A stretch of 64,000 nucleotides of DNA, from contig JAGYOW010000008.1 in the NCBI GenBank assembly GCA_018399285.1, positions 1 to 64,000 of the forward strand, in the 5' to 3' direction. The notes below the pieces were generated by a model. It saw nothing but the letters and a program-made list of their open reading frames with translations, had not been told where the DNA came from and did not search any database. Origin of the DNA: Desulfotignum sp. GTDB lineage: Bacteria; Desulfobacterota; Desulfobacteria; Desulfobacterales; Desulfobacteraceae. Made by a program: the position numbers and the translations under genes. This document shows positions 17,231 through 25,881 of the stretch, piece after piece. The stretch's first letter is position 1, and every line of letters starts with the position of its first letter.

Positions 17231-18289
17231 CTATTTGGTTGTCTCGTAATCATTCATCCGGTTGCACACCTCCCGGATATCGATGTTCACCGGGCAGGAA
17301 GCCACGCACCGCCCGCATCCCACGCACATGATTCCCTGCTCGTACTTGTCCAGAAAATACTTGAGCTTGTGCATGAACCGCTGTCTGACGCGATGGACTT
17401 TGGTGCCCCTGGGATTATGGCCGGAGGCATGATAGGTGAACAACGGCGACATACAGCTGTCCCAGTTGCGGAATCGTACTGCTGTATTGTGCCGGGTCTC
17501 ATCCTGAATATCAAAACACCAGCAGGTGGGGCAGACATAGGTACAGGTTCCGCAGTTGATGCAGGAAAATGCCACCTCATCCCAGAACGGAGCGTCATAC
17601 AGATCCAGAATGGTTTTTTGGGCCAGCTTATCCGTGGTCACATCCGCCTGGATCTGTTTTTCCGCTTCTTTTTTCAAGACATCAAAAAGGACTTGGCTTT
17701 CCTTGGGGTCCGCAGAGGTATCAAATCCGCAGGCTGCAGCCCATTTTTCTCCTTTTTTCGTCAATAACTTGGCTATATATTTGTCATCCATATCGGCCAT
17801 CAATACATCCAGACCTTCTTCACTGAACGGTCCGCATCCCACTGACGTTGAAAAATCACACGGCCCGGGACGGGTCACGCCCAGCCCCACAAGAGTGGTG
17901 GCGTCATACGCCGCACACCAGTAAGGGTCTTTATAATCCGGATTGTCAAAATTAAGCTTTACCAGGTGTACGGCTTTGGCATCATACGGCCGGATGCCCA
18001 AAACCACCCGGGGCATGTCATCGGTTTTCACCGGTTTCATGACATGATGATCATCTTTTGATTCATCCAGAGTGGCGGTCAATATTTTTTCGGTCTGGGG
18101 AAACAGCACGGATTTGGCAGACATGACCGTGACAGCCGCATCCATTTTTGGCTGCATATCCGGTGCCAGAGGCTTGATCTGGCAACCGTTCTCATCCTCA
18201 ACCGGACCATAGACCCGAAAGGTTTTTCTGGATTTATCAATCCCCGGGGCCCAGTCTTTTTTATCAATTGTAATGAAATTCATATTCAT
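17231..18289 (-). CDS. flxB: [4Fe-4S] dicluster subunit, FlxB / sulfhydrogenase-beta (AsrA-like) type
   Basis: 352 residues. An N-terminal domain with VLGIRPYDAKAVHL and Cys residues around PGPCDF and SVGCGPF is typical of sulfhydrogenase beta and anaerobic sulfite reductase A. Two C-terminal ferredoxin-type sites follow: CINCGTCTYVCPTCWCFD and CVGCGRCVASCPVNIDI. It would relay electrons between the flavin subunit and the rest of the complex. An in-frame ATG two codons in (18283) is an equally good start by ribosome-site spacing. The operon order with FAD/NAD and MvhD-like subunits matches flx loci; assignment of the letter B is by resemblance. Confidence 0.85.
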   Translation of the reverse strand: MNMNFITIDKKDWAPGIDKSRKTFRVYGPVEDENGCQIKPLAPDMQPKMDAAVTVMSAKSVLFPQTEKILTATLDESKDDHHVMKPVKTDDMPRVVLGIRPYDAKAVHLVKLNFDNPDYKDPYWCAAYDATTLVGLGVTRPGPCDFSTSVGCGPFSEEGLDVLMADMDDKYIAKLLTKKGEKWAAACGFDTSADPKESQVLFDVLKKEAEKQIQADVTTDKLAQKTILDLYDAPFWDEVAFSCINCGTCTYVCPTCWCFDIQDETRHNTAVRFRNWDSCMSPLFTYHASGHNPRGTKVHRVRQRFMHKLKYFLDKYEQGIMCVGCGRCVASCPVNIDIREVCNRMNDYETTK

Positions 18290-18300
18290 ACCCTTTTTGT

Positions 18301-19263
18301 TTACTTGATAAAATCATTGGGATCGTTCGGGCTGTAAGCATCCAGCGGCGGCCGTTTGTCCAGAACCAGGCCGGCTTCCCATCCAAACAGTTCCAACGCA
18401 TCCTTGTTCAGCTTGCGCGTGAAATCCCGGACATTGATCCCCATGGGGCAGGCTTCCACACAAGCCCCGCAGTCCGTGCACCGGCCGGCGCAGTGAAAGG
18501 CCCGCAGGAAATGAAACGTTGTGACATCAATTTCGTTCTGGCCTTTGCCCACCCACTGGGGAGAAGACTCGTCCACAAAACAGGTGGGGCAGTAACATAA
18601 AGGACAGGCATTTCGGCACGCATAACACCGGATGCAGTTTTTCGTGAGGTTTTCAAAATAGGCCCATCGGGCATCCAGGTCCATGGCAGCAATCTGGTCC
18701 ACGTCCTCATAGGGGTGATCCAGGGTCTGTTCCTCCACAGGATCTCCGGCCATCACATCATAGACCGGGGGATTGCGATGGGTGCATACCCGGCAGTTGT
18801 GCCGGAGGACATCCGCTTTTTTAACCGTTTCCGTCTTTGACGCGGATGTGATGGTCAGGGTGTCGCCGTGTTCTTCAAATCCTGTGATTTCATCGTCAAA
18901 CAAAGCCGCAATCTTTCGTTTGTCCACCATGCCGGTGCAGGGCACCCCGATGATATAGATCTGTTCCCGGGAAATCTGATTTTCCACGATGTGGGTGACC
19001 AGATTCCTGGCATCACAGCCTTTGGCCACCACTGCGATTTTCCCCTCTTTGTTGGACAGGCTGTTTTTCGATACATAATTGGCCAGGTTGAGACCGCATA
19101 CCGAGTTGAAAACCAGTTTGTCCACATCTTTATCAGAGGTCAAAGCCATGGGCCGGGTGGCCATGGGAATGGAGCCGTCGGCAAACCCGATCACTTTTTC
19201 CACTGTGCCCTTGGCCAGCAGGTCCGCACCAATGGCCCTTATTTTTTCAATACAGGTATCCAT
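18301..19263 (-). CDS. flxC: FrhB-like / [4Fe-4S] ferredoxin subunit, FlxC type
   Basis: 320 residues. The N-terminal half resembles the FrhB/FdhB-type coenzyme F420 hydrogenase beta fold (VVAKGCDARNLV, IIGVPCTGMVD). The C-terminal half has a dense Cys block (NCRVCTHRNPP, CIRCYACRNACPLCYCPTCF) and a ferredoxin motif [14 protein letters not shown]. The ending MGINVRDFTRKLNKDALELFGW is reminiscent of HdrC-like ends. It is not an HdrB: no CCG domains are present. Predicted electron-transfer subunit. Starts 12 bp after the flxD stop. Confidence 0.82.
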   Translation of the reverse strand: MDTCIEKIRAIGADLLAKGTVEKVIGFADGSIPMATRPMALTSDKDVDKLVFNSVCGLNLANYVSKNSLSNKEGKIAVVAKGCDARNLVTHIVENQISREQIYIIGVPCTGMVDKRKIAALFDDEITGFEEHGDTLTITSASKTETVKKADVLRHNCRVCTHRNPPVYDVMAGDPVEEQTLDHPYEDVDQIAAMDLDARWAYFENLTKNCIRCYACRNACPLCYCPTCFVDESSPQWVGKGQNEIDVTTFHFLRAFHCAGRCTDCGACVEACPMGINVRDFTRKLNKDALELFGWEAGLVLDKRPPLDAYSPNDPNDFIK

Positions 19264-19274
19264 AGTTCACACCT

Positions 19275-19703
19275 TTATTTGTTATAATCTTTGACAAATT
19301 TTTTGTTGGGGCCCAAGGCTCTGACCTTCTCGGAAATTTCCTTGACCACATCCACGAACTTGGTGGCTTCAGCCGAAGAAATCCAGGAAAAATGGATCCG
19401 GTCCCGATCCACTCCCATATGTTCCAGCAGGTTGCCCATCATCGCAAATTTTCTCCGTGCATAATAATTACCATCCAGGTAATGACATTCGCCGGGATGT
19501 CACCCGGATACCCATACAGCATCACAGCCTTCTCTTAAGGCGGACAGGATGAATTTAGGACTTAAGCGCCCTGTACAGGGAATTCGTATCGCCCGGACAT
19601 CGGCAGGATACTGCATTCTGCTGACACCCGCGAGATCAGCGGCACCATAACTGCACCAATTACACAGAAAGGCTACTATTTTAATATTATTTTCTGTCAT
19701 CAT
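19275..19703 (-). CDS. mvhD: FlxD/MvhD-type [2Fe-2S] subunit, selenoprotein (UGA = Sec68)
   Basis: The frame runs 142 residues if the in-frame TGA at 19502-19500 is read as selenocysteine. Upstream: [22 protein letters not shown] and [10 protein letters not shown], the MvhD signature. Downstream the family continues without a break as [15 protein letters not shown] and [25 protein letters not shown]. Methanogen and sulfate-reducer MvhD proteins have Cys or Sec at this point. A SECIS-like hairpin follows. Standard gene callers would stop at 67 residues. The protein links HdrA to the FeS/NAD subunits. Two tandem ATGs (19703, 19700) occur; AGGAG spacing favours 19700. Confidence 0.92.
19467..19483 (-). 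promoter_or_regulatory. Bacterial SECIS-like hairpin for flxD/mvhD
   Basis: On the mRNA, ATTACC-TGGAT-GGTAAT forms a perfect 6-bp stem with a 5-base loop carrying G at positions 2-3. The stem begins 19 bases after the first base of the UGA at 19502. Bacterial SECIS hairpins lie within the coding region at about this distance and expose a G near the loop start for SelB. Confidence 0.65.
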
Positions 19704-19709
19704 TTCTCC

Positions 19710-22700
19710 TTATACTGCTTCTTCATTCAAAGCAAAGATTTGTGCAAGTATCTGATTTGTGTCAAAGCCTTTTAAGTGAATGGCACCGGATCGGCAGGAT
19801 GCCACACACAGGCCGCATCCTTTACAGAGAACCGGATTGATTCCGGCTTTTCCCTCAAACCGTCCCTGGGTTTCAAAGGCTGGTGCAGAGTATGGGCAAA
19901 TGGAGACACATACACCGCAGGCACTGCATTTCATGGGATCAATTTTTGCCACATTCCCACTGGTATGAACCGTTTCTTTTGCCAGCAGCGTCACAGCACG
20001 CGAGGCAGCTGCCTGGCCGTGGGCAATCGCTTCGTCAATGGGTTTGGGATAGTGGGCAAGCCCGCAGAGAAAGACACCGTCCGTTGCAAATTCCGAAGGA
20101 CCAAGTTTGGCATGTCTCTCAACAAAGAACCCATCTTCGTTCAGGGGGACCTTAAAGAAGTTTGCCAGCTTTTCATCCTTGTTGGGTACAATGGCCGTGG
20201 CCAGGGTCAACAGGTCGGCATCAATCTGTACAGGCACACCCAGCACATGATCGGTAACTGTGATAAGAAGCTTGCTGTCACTTACCTCGACCCGGGGTTT
20301 TTTATCCACTGAGTAGCGGATAAAAATGACACCGGCTTCCCTTGCCTGCTGGTACTTGTATTCCCTTTCGCCATAGGTTCTGATATCCCTGTACAAAATA
20401 AACACATTCATGTCAGGGTTCAGTTTTTTCAGCTCCAGGGCATTGTCAATGGAATGGGTGCAGCATACCCGGGAACAATAGGGACGTTCCGGTTCCCGTG
20501 ATCCGACACATTGAATAAATACGGCAGTCTGAAGGCTTGGCAGCACCGTATCTTTTTCCATGAATTTTTTGTCCAGATCAAGACTGGTGATCACCCGATC
20601 ATCCTTGCCGTAGCAATACTCATCCGGCGTGTATCCGTGGGCACCGGTGGCAATCACGGCAACGCCGTGCTCCAGGGTCGTGCTTGATTCATCTTTTTTC
20701 AGCTCAGATGTAAAATTGCCCACAAAGCCATCAACATTTTCCAGGGTGGTTTCCATGTGGATATTGACTCTGTCGTTTTCCTGAACATCTTTGATCAAAC
20801 TGCCCAGTTTTTGGGCAATATTTTCATCCTGAAAGGTCTGATACAGATTATTGGCCTGACCTCCCAGAACCTTGTCCTTTTCAATGAGGTGAACCTCATA
20901 ACCCTGTTCCGCCAGATTTTTGGCAGAAACCATCCCTGAAATCCCCCCGCCAATGACCATGGCAACGGGTTTTACCTGAAGTTCCGCCTCTTCAAGGGGT
21001 TCCATGAGCGCCACCTTGGATACGGCCATCCGTACAAGATCCTTGGCCTTCTGGGTGGCAAGTTCCGGCGCATCCTTGTGAACCCAGGAGGCATGGTTCC
21101 GGATATTGGTCATCTCAAAAAGATACTTGTTCAGACCGGCATTGATCAGGGTTTCCTGGAACAGCGGCTCATGGGTTTTGGGGGTACACGCCGCCACCAC
21201 GATGCGGTTAAGTTTATTGGCTTTGATAATCTGGGTCATGGTCTCCTGGGTATCCTGGGAACATGAATAAAGATTATCAGAACAGTATTCAACATAGGGC
21301 AGGTCTGCGGCATAATCCCGGACTTCAGGAACGTTGACCACCCCGGCAATGTTGGTACCGCATTTACAGACAAAGACCCCGATTCTGGGACGTTCTCCCA
21401 CAATATTGGTTTCCGGGATCTCTTCAGGAGCTTGGGTCAGGGTATTTCTGACCGTGGCCAGCATGGCACCGGCTTCACCGGCTGCAGCAGATGAATCCAC
21501 CACAGACTGGGGAATATCCTTGGGACCTTGAAAGGCTCCCGCCACAAACACGCCTTTTCTATTGGTTTCAACTGGCGCAAAAGAAGATGTCTTGGCAAAA
21601 TTTCCGTCGGTCAGCTCAATGCCCAGATTTTTGGCCATGTCAATGATTTCAGGGGAAATTTCAAGACCAACGGAAAGAACGATCATATCAAAGGTTTCAT
21701 TGATATTTTTTCCCGCTTCATTGGTATAGGTGATCTTCAGATCTCCTGTGACATCCTGGGGAACCACGGTATGGACCCTGCTTCTTTCAAAGCGGATTCC
21801 CTGGTCCTTGGCCCGGTTGTAATATCTTTCAAAATCCTTGCCATGGGTTCTCATGTCCATATAGAAGATGGCGCATTCCAGATCATCTCCTGCATGTTCC
21901 TTGGCAATGACGGCTTCTTTGAGGGCATACATACAGCAAACCGAAGAACAATATTTATTGTCACATCTGTTCTGGTCCCTGGAGCCCACACACTGGAACC
22001 AGGCCACTTTTTTAGGCTCCTTGTGGTCAGACATCCTTGTCAGATGACCACCAGTGGGTCCGGAAGCGGAAAGTATCCGTTCAAATTCCATGGCCGTCAT
22101 GACATTGGGATGACTGGCATACCCGTAGTTGTCAAATTTAGACGGGTCAAAGGGTTCAAATCCAGGCGAGAGGACAACGGCACCGGCATCGATTTCAACC
22201 ACCTCATCCTTCATCATATGGTCAATAGCATCCATCTGGCAGACTTCAGCACAGACCTTGCACCCGCCGGTTTTAAAGTGCATACACACACTCCGGTCAA
22301 TGGCCGGGGTGTTGGGCACAGCCTGGGCATAAGGCACATACACGGGTTTTCTGCCCTGGAGTCCCATTTCATATTCACTGGGAATCAATGACGGGTGCGT
22401 TTTGGTGAACTCTTCCTTGATTTTCGCCAGGGTGATATGACCTGTGGGGCAGACCGATGCACAGGCCCCGCAGGCCATACATACATCTGATTGAATGCCG
22501 AACGGGGTGTCGATGCGCATCTCAGTGCCTCGGCCGGCAAAGCTGATGGCGGCGTTGCCCATTTTTTCACACATCCTGACACACAGACCGCACAAAATGC
22601 AGGTATCGTCTTCCTTTTTGAAGCGGGGGGCCTTAATCTTATATTGTTTGGCCAGTTTTTGCAGTAAAGGCACTTCAGGACACCGGGCATACAGCATCTC

Positions 22701-22967
22701 AACGATGAGCTTTCTGCCCTGGTGTACGGCGTCAGTATCTGTTTTGACCTCCATGCCTTCCCAGATGGGATAATTACACGCTGTGACAAATTTGGTTCGT
22801 CTGCCGTCAAAAAGCTCGACCGTGCAGATTCGGCACATTCCAGCCGGTTCCAATGCTTTGTGGTGACAAAGTGTGGGGATTTCAACACCATATTTTTCAG
22901 CCACGTGAATAATATACTGGCCGTCTTCTCCCTGTACTTGTTTACCATTGAGTTTAAAAGTTACCAT
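19710..22967 (-). CDS. Fusion: NuoG/HndD-like ferredoxin module + HdrA lacking its N-terminus + second HdrA-like module
   Basis: 1085 residues. Residues 1-75 are a [2Fe-2S] ferredoxin (Cys34, 45, 48, 64); 120-175 carry two [4Fe-4S] sites (CILCGLCVRMC, CMACGACASVC). At about 197 the sequence enters HdrA in mid-protein (SEYEMGLQGRKPVYVPYAQAVP, then Cys228/236/239/243). The N-terminal Rossmann motif and Cys/Sec site of that HdrA are absent here and are encoded at 25460-25846. From about 528 a second HdrA-like part starts (VFVCKCGTNIAG), has its own FAD motif VIGGGISGM (671-679), and ends in two ferredoxin sites (CSACGVCVSIC, CKGCGLCVASC). It is probably the central flavin and FeS hub of a bifurcating complex between the NuoEF-like and FlxABCD-like ends. 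Confidence 0.88.
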   Translation of the reverse strand: MVTFKLNGKQVQGEDGQYIIHVAEKYGVEIPTLCHHKALEPAGMCRICTVELFDGRRTKFVTACNYPIWEGMEVKTDTDAVHQGRKLIVEMLYARCPEVPLLQKLAKQYKIKAPRFKKEDDTCILCGLCVRMCEKMGNAAISFAGRGTEMRIDTPFGIQSDVCMACGACASVCPTGHITLAKIKEEFTKTHPSLIPSEYEMGLQGRKPVYVPYAQAVPNTPAIDRSVCMHFKTGGCKVCAEVCQMDAIDHMMKDEVVEIDAGAVVLSPGFEPFDPSKFDNYGYASHPNVMTAMEFERILSASGPTGGHLTRMSDHKEPKKVAWFQCVGSRDQNRCDNKYCSSVCCMYALKEAVIAKEHAGDDLECAIFYMDMRTHGKDFERYYNRAKDQGIRFERSRVHTVVPQDVTGDLKITYTNEAGKNINETFDMIVLSVGLEISPEIIDMAKNLGIELTDGNFAKTSSFAPVETNRKGVFVAGAFQGPKDIPQSVVDSSAAAGEAGAMLATVRNTLTQAPEEIPETNIVGERPRIGVFVCKCGTNIAGVVNVPEVRDYAADLPYVEYCSDNLYSCSQDTQETMTQIIKANKLNRIVVAACTPKTHEPLFQETLINAGLNKYLFEMTNIRNHASWVHKDAPELATQKAKDLVRMAVSKVALMEPLEEAELQVKPVAMVIGGGISGMVSAKNLAEQGYEVHLIEKDKVLGGQANNLYQTFQDENIAQKLGSLIKDVQENDRVNIHMETTLENVDGFVGNFTSELKKDESSTTLEHGVAVIATGAHGYTPDEYCYGKDDRVITSLDLDKKFMEKDTVLPSLQTAVFIQCVGSREPERPYCSRVCCTHSIDNALELKKLNPDMNVFILYRDIRTYGEREYKYQQAREAGVIFIRYSVDKKPRVEVSDSKLLITVTDHVLGVPVQIDADLLTLATAIVPNKDEKLANFFKVPLNEDGFFVERHAKLGPSEFATDGVFLCGLAHYPKPIDEAIAHGQAAASRAVTLLAKETVHTSGNVAKIDPMKCSACGVCVSICPYSAPAFETQGRFEGKAGINPVLCKGCGLCVASCRSGAIHLKGFDTNQILAQIFALNEEAV

Positions 22968-22982
22968 AGATATTATTCCTCA

Positions 22983-24896
22983 TTATTTGATAACGATTGC
23001 GTCGAATTTACAGGCATCGTAACAAATTCCACATTTTATACACTTATCCTGATCCAGAACATGGGGCTCTTTTTTCGTGCCTGTGATGGCGTTCTGGGGG
23101 CATTTTTTTGCACAGATTGTACAGCCCGTACAGGCGTCTTCATCGATTTCATACATAAAAAGGTTCTTGCACACACCTGCCTTGCACTTTTTGTCCCTGA
23201 TGTGGGACTCATACTCTTCCCTGAAATATTTGATGGTGGTCAAAACAGGGTTGGGAGCTGCGGTGCCAAGGCCGCAAAGAGAGAATCTCTGGATCATGAC
23301 CCCAAGCTCTTCAAGCAGCTCGATGTCCCCTTCTTTTCCCTCACCTTCACAAATGGCTGTCAGGATGTCCAAAGACTGCTTGATACCTTCCCGGCAGGGG
23401 TTGCACTGGCCGCAGGATTCATCTTTGAGAAAATCTAAAAAATACCGTGCCACATCCACCATACAGGTATTCTCATCCATGACGATCATGCCGCCGGATC
23501 CCATGATGGAACCTACAGAGGCAAGCTGCTGGTAATCCACCGGGGTGTCCATAAGGGCTTCAGGAATACACCCGCCAGACGGTCCGCCGGTCTGGACCGC
23601 CTTGAATTTCTTTTTTCCGGGCAACCCTTCCCCCAAGCTAAAGACAATATCTTTAAGAGGGATGCCCATGGGTACCTCAAGCAGTCCGGTGTTCCTGACC
23701 TTGCCCACAAGGGAAAAGGCTTTTGTGCCCTTGGAGTTGTCCGTGCCGAAACTGGCGTACCAGGGGGCGCCCTTAAGAATAATGGCTGGAACATTGGCAT
23801 AGGTTTCCACATTATTGAGATTGGTGGGCTGATCCCTGAACCCTTTTTCAACCGTGTGGACATATTTGGCTTTGGGACGGCCGACTTTTCCCTCAAGGGA
23901 AGCCATCAGGGCCGTAGACTCACCACAGACAAAGGCCCCTGCACCCGTGGAAATTTTAATCTTAAAGCAAAATTTTGTCCCGGCAATATTATCTCCTAAC
24001 AGGCCGTAAGCCGTGGCCTGTTTGATGGCTGTGACCAGCCGCTTTACTGCCAGAGGATATTCGTTTCGAACGTAGATAAACCCGAGAGAGGAACCAATGG
24101 CTAAGCCTGCAATGAGCATTCCTTCAATCACGGAGTGGGGATCCCCTTCAAGGATGCTCCGATCCATGTAAGCACCGGGGTCGCCCTCATCTGCATTGCA
24201 GATGATAGATCTTTGTCCGTCATGCTTGGCACAGGTGGCCCATTTAATGCCAGTGGGAAATCCACCGCCGCCCCGGCCCCGGAGACCGGACTCTTTTACC
24301 GCAGTGATGATCTCCTGGGGTTTTGCGTTGTGAAGGGCGTCAAGAAAGGCAATGTACCCCTGCTTTCCAAAGTACTCTTCAATGGAATCCGGATCCATAT
24401 ACCCACAGTTTCTAAGGGCAATTTTGACCTGACCTTTAAAGAACGGGATATCTTCAAGAAAAGGGATACCCTCAATGGGGTCAACCTGTTCCTGGGGATT
24501 GGCCATATCTTCTTCAAGAAGGGATCTTGGATCCCGAATCTGGCCAAGTATATGCTTTTTAATTTTCTTGTCGCTAAAATCATTGTCCATGTAACCATGA
24601 ATGATATCAACGATCTTGTCTGAGGTGACTTTTTTAAACATCACCCTTGGCTTGCCCTTGGCAAGGATTTCCACCAAGGGTTCTACCTCACAGTATCCAA
24701 TGCAACCCGTCTGACAGATATCAATGGAGTCATTGTCGGCAAACGTCTCTTTGGCAGCGTTGAAAGTTTCCCTGGCACCGGCGGCAATCCCGCAAGAGGC
24801 CATCCCGATGTTCACCTTGACAGTATCGGGAAGGTTCAGCTTTAACCGGTATTCCTTTTTTATTAATTCCAGATCTTTTACAGACTGAATGTTCAT
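22983..24896 (-). CDS. NuoF/HndC-like NADH-binding FMN subunit
   Basis: 637 residues. An N-terminal thioredoxin-like [2Fe-2S] domain (MASCGIAAGARE, ICQTGCIGYCEVEPL; residues 30-90) precedes the 51-kDa NADH/FMN domain (GLRGRGGGGFPTGIKW, NADEGDPGAYMDR, AGAFVCGESTALMASLEG), the SLBB region, the NuoF [4Fe-4S] motif (CGQCNPCREG...CGLG) and two C-terminal ferredoxin motifs (CTGCTICAKKC, CIKCGICYDAC). This layout is that of HndC/HydB of NADP-reducing and bifurcating hydrogenases rather than respiratory complex I. It would oxidise NADH. No hydrogenase catalytic subunit is nearby, so it serves the Hdr-like hub. Confidence 0.93.
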   Translation of the reverse strand: MNIQSVKDLELIKKEYRLKLNLPDTVKVNIGMASCGIAAGARETFNAAKETFADNDSIDICQTGCIGYCEVEPLVEILAKGKPRVMFKKVTSDKIVDIIHGYMDNDFSDKKIKKHILGQIRDPRSLLEEDMANPQEQVDPIEGIPFLEDIPFFKGQVKIALRNCGYMDPDSIEEYFGKQGYIAFLDALHNAKPQEIITAVKESGLRGRGGGGFPTGIKWATCAKHDGQRSIICNADEGDPGAYMDRSILEGDPHSVIEGMLIAGLAIGSSLGFIYVRNEYPLAVKRLVTAIKQATAYGLLGDNIAGTKFCFKIKISTGAGAFVCGESTALMASLEGKVGRPKAKYVHTVEKGFRDQPTNLNNVETYANVPAIILKGAPWYASFGTDNSKGTKAFSLVGKVRNTGLLEVPMGIPLKDIVFSLGEGLPGKKKFKAVQTGGPSGGCIPEALMDTPVDYQQLASVGSIMGSGGMIVMDENTCMVDVARYFLDFLKDESCGQCNPCREGIKQSLDILTAICEGEGKEGDIELLEELGVMIQRFSLCGLGTAAPNPVLTTIKYFREEYESHIRDKKCKAGVCKNLFMYEIDEDACTGCTICAKKCPQNAITGTKKEPHVLDQDKCIKCGICYDACKFDAIVIK

Positions 24897-24916
24897 GATT
24901 CATACCTCTTGATAGG

Positions 24917-25414
24917 TTATTCGTATTGATTTAACACGTTCTTGATTTCATCGGTCGCAATACGGCCGTGCATATCCTCATTAATTTTGACAACAGGGCC
25001 TAAACTGCAGCAGCCGATGCAACGAACAGACTCAAGGGTATATCGTTTATCTTCAGTGGTTTCACCGTCTTTAATTTTAAGGCTTGTCTCAATATGTTCT
25101 TTGATGCGGTCCGCCCCTCTGACGTGGCAGGCCGTACCCGTGCAGATGGAGATGATATTCCGTCCCCTGGGCTCAAGGCTGAAGGTGCTGTAAAAGGTGG
25201 ACACCTCGTAGATCCTGCTGTAGGGAATGGACAATTTTTCAGACACATAGGACAGTGCAGGTCTGGGAAGGTAGTTATACCGACGTTGAATGGCCTGGAG
25301 AATCATGATCAGATTCTCCTTGTCATTATTAAACTCTTTTTCAATCATCTGGTCCAGTTCCAGATAATGTATTTCTTCTTCGACGCCGGTGGGCTGAGTA
25401 TTGGCGTTGCTCAT
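24917..25414 (-). CDS. NuoE/HndA-like [2Fe-2S] subunit
   Basis: 165 residues. Thioredoxin-like [2Fe-2S] fold with ligands Cys91 and Cys96 (CTGTACHVRG) and Cys132 and Cys136 (RCIGCCSLGP). The helical N-terminus (AIQRRYNYLPRPALSYVSEKL) is typical of 24-kDa subunits. It pairs with the NuoF-like protein 20 bp downstream. Good ribosome site (AGGAG) before ATG 25414. Together these form the NADH-oxidising arm of the predicted complex. Confidence 0.93.
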   Translation of the reverse strand: MSNANTQPTGVEEEIHYLELDQMIEKEFNNDKENLIMILQAIQRRYNYLPRPALSYVSEKLSIPYSRIYEVSTFYSTFSLEPRGRNIISICTGTACHVRGADRIKEHIETSLKIKDGETTEDKRYTLESVRCIGCCSLGPVVKINEDMHGRIATDEIKNVLNQYE

Positions 25415-25459
25415 CGATAATCTCCTATAAAGTTCTTTTGGACTGTATAACCGTGAAGG

Positions 25460-25846
25460 TTATACGGCGCAAATCTGCTGGGTTACAGGACAGGCCTCAA
25501 CGCAGGCCCCGCATCCGGTACATTTGTTTATATCAATGCTTCTGGCCCGTTTTTTTACTTTGACCTTGAAGTTACCTGCAGTACCTTCAATGGATTCAAT
25601 ATCTGAATATGTGACTAGTTCAATATTTAAATGCCGGCCGACCTCGACCAGTGTAGGTGAGATAATTCACATGGCACAGTCATTGGTAGGAAAGGTCTTG
25701 TCCAGCTGGGCCATGACACCACCGATGGATGGGCTTTTTTCAACCAGATAGACATAAAATCCGGAGTTCGCAAGATCCAGTGCTGTGAGCATGCCGGAAA
25801 TTCCACCGCCAACCACTACCACAGATCCGGTTTTCTTTGATTCCAT
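25460..25846 (-). CDS. hdrA: HdrA N-terminal fragment as separate selenoprotein (UGA = Sec60)
   Basis: 128 residues when the TGA at 25669-25667 is read as Sec. FAD-binding [11 protein letters not shown] (9-19) is followed by [24 protein letters not shown], then [18 protein letters not shown], which is the HdrA active region where the residue after NDCxx is normally Cys. One [4Fe-4S] motif (Cys109, 112, 115, 119) ends the protein; TAA follows soon after. It stops where full-length HdrA would continue into the RKxxYxPFPQAVP region, and that remainder is in the 1085-residue fusion. First gene of the operon; ATG has an AGGAG ribosome site. Without recoding only a 59-residue ORF is left, so it is easily missed. 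Confidence 0.88.
25634..25651 (-). promoter_or_regulatory. Bacterial SECIS-like hairpin for the hdrA fragment
   Basis: On the mRNA, CTGGTC-GAGGTC-GGCCGG pairs over 6 bp (two G-U pairs) with a 6-base loop beginning with G. The stem begins 18 bases after the first base of the UGA, almost the same spacing as in flxD. Confidence 0.6.
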
Positions 25847-25881
25847 TGTTTAATTCTCCTGTTTTAATTCATAAATAACTA

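Noticed and set aside
19500-19502. Reading the TGA in the mvhD-like gene as a nonsense mutation
   Set aside because: The family sequence continues in frame, the position is a known Cys/Sec site, and a SECIS-like hairpin follows.
22150-22170. GGTTCAAATCC resembling a tRNA T-arm
   Set aside because: Lies within coding sequence with no acceptor stem, anticodon arm or D-arm around it.
21528-22391. 287-codon plus-strand ORF opposite the hdrA fusion
   Set aside because: Antisense of clear FeS/FAD motifs; no ribosome site or recognisable product.
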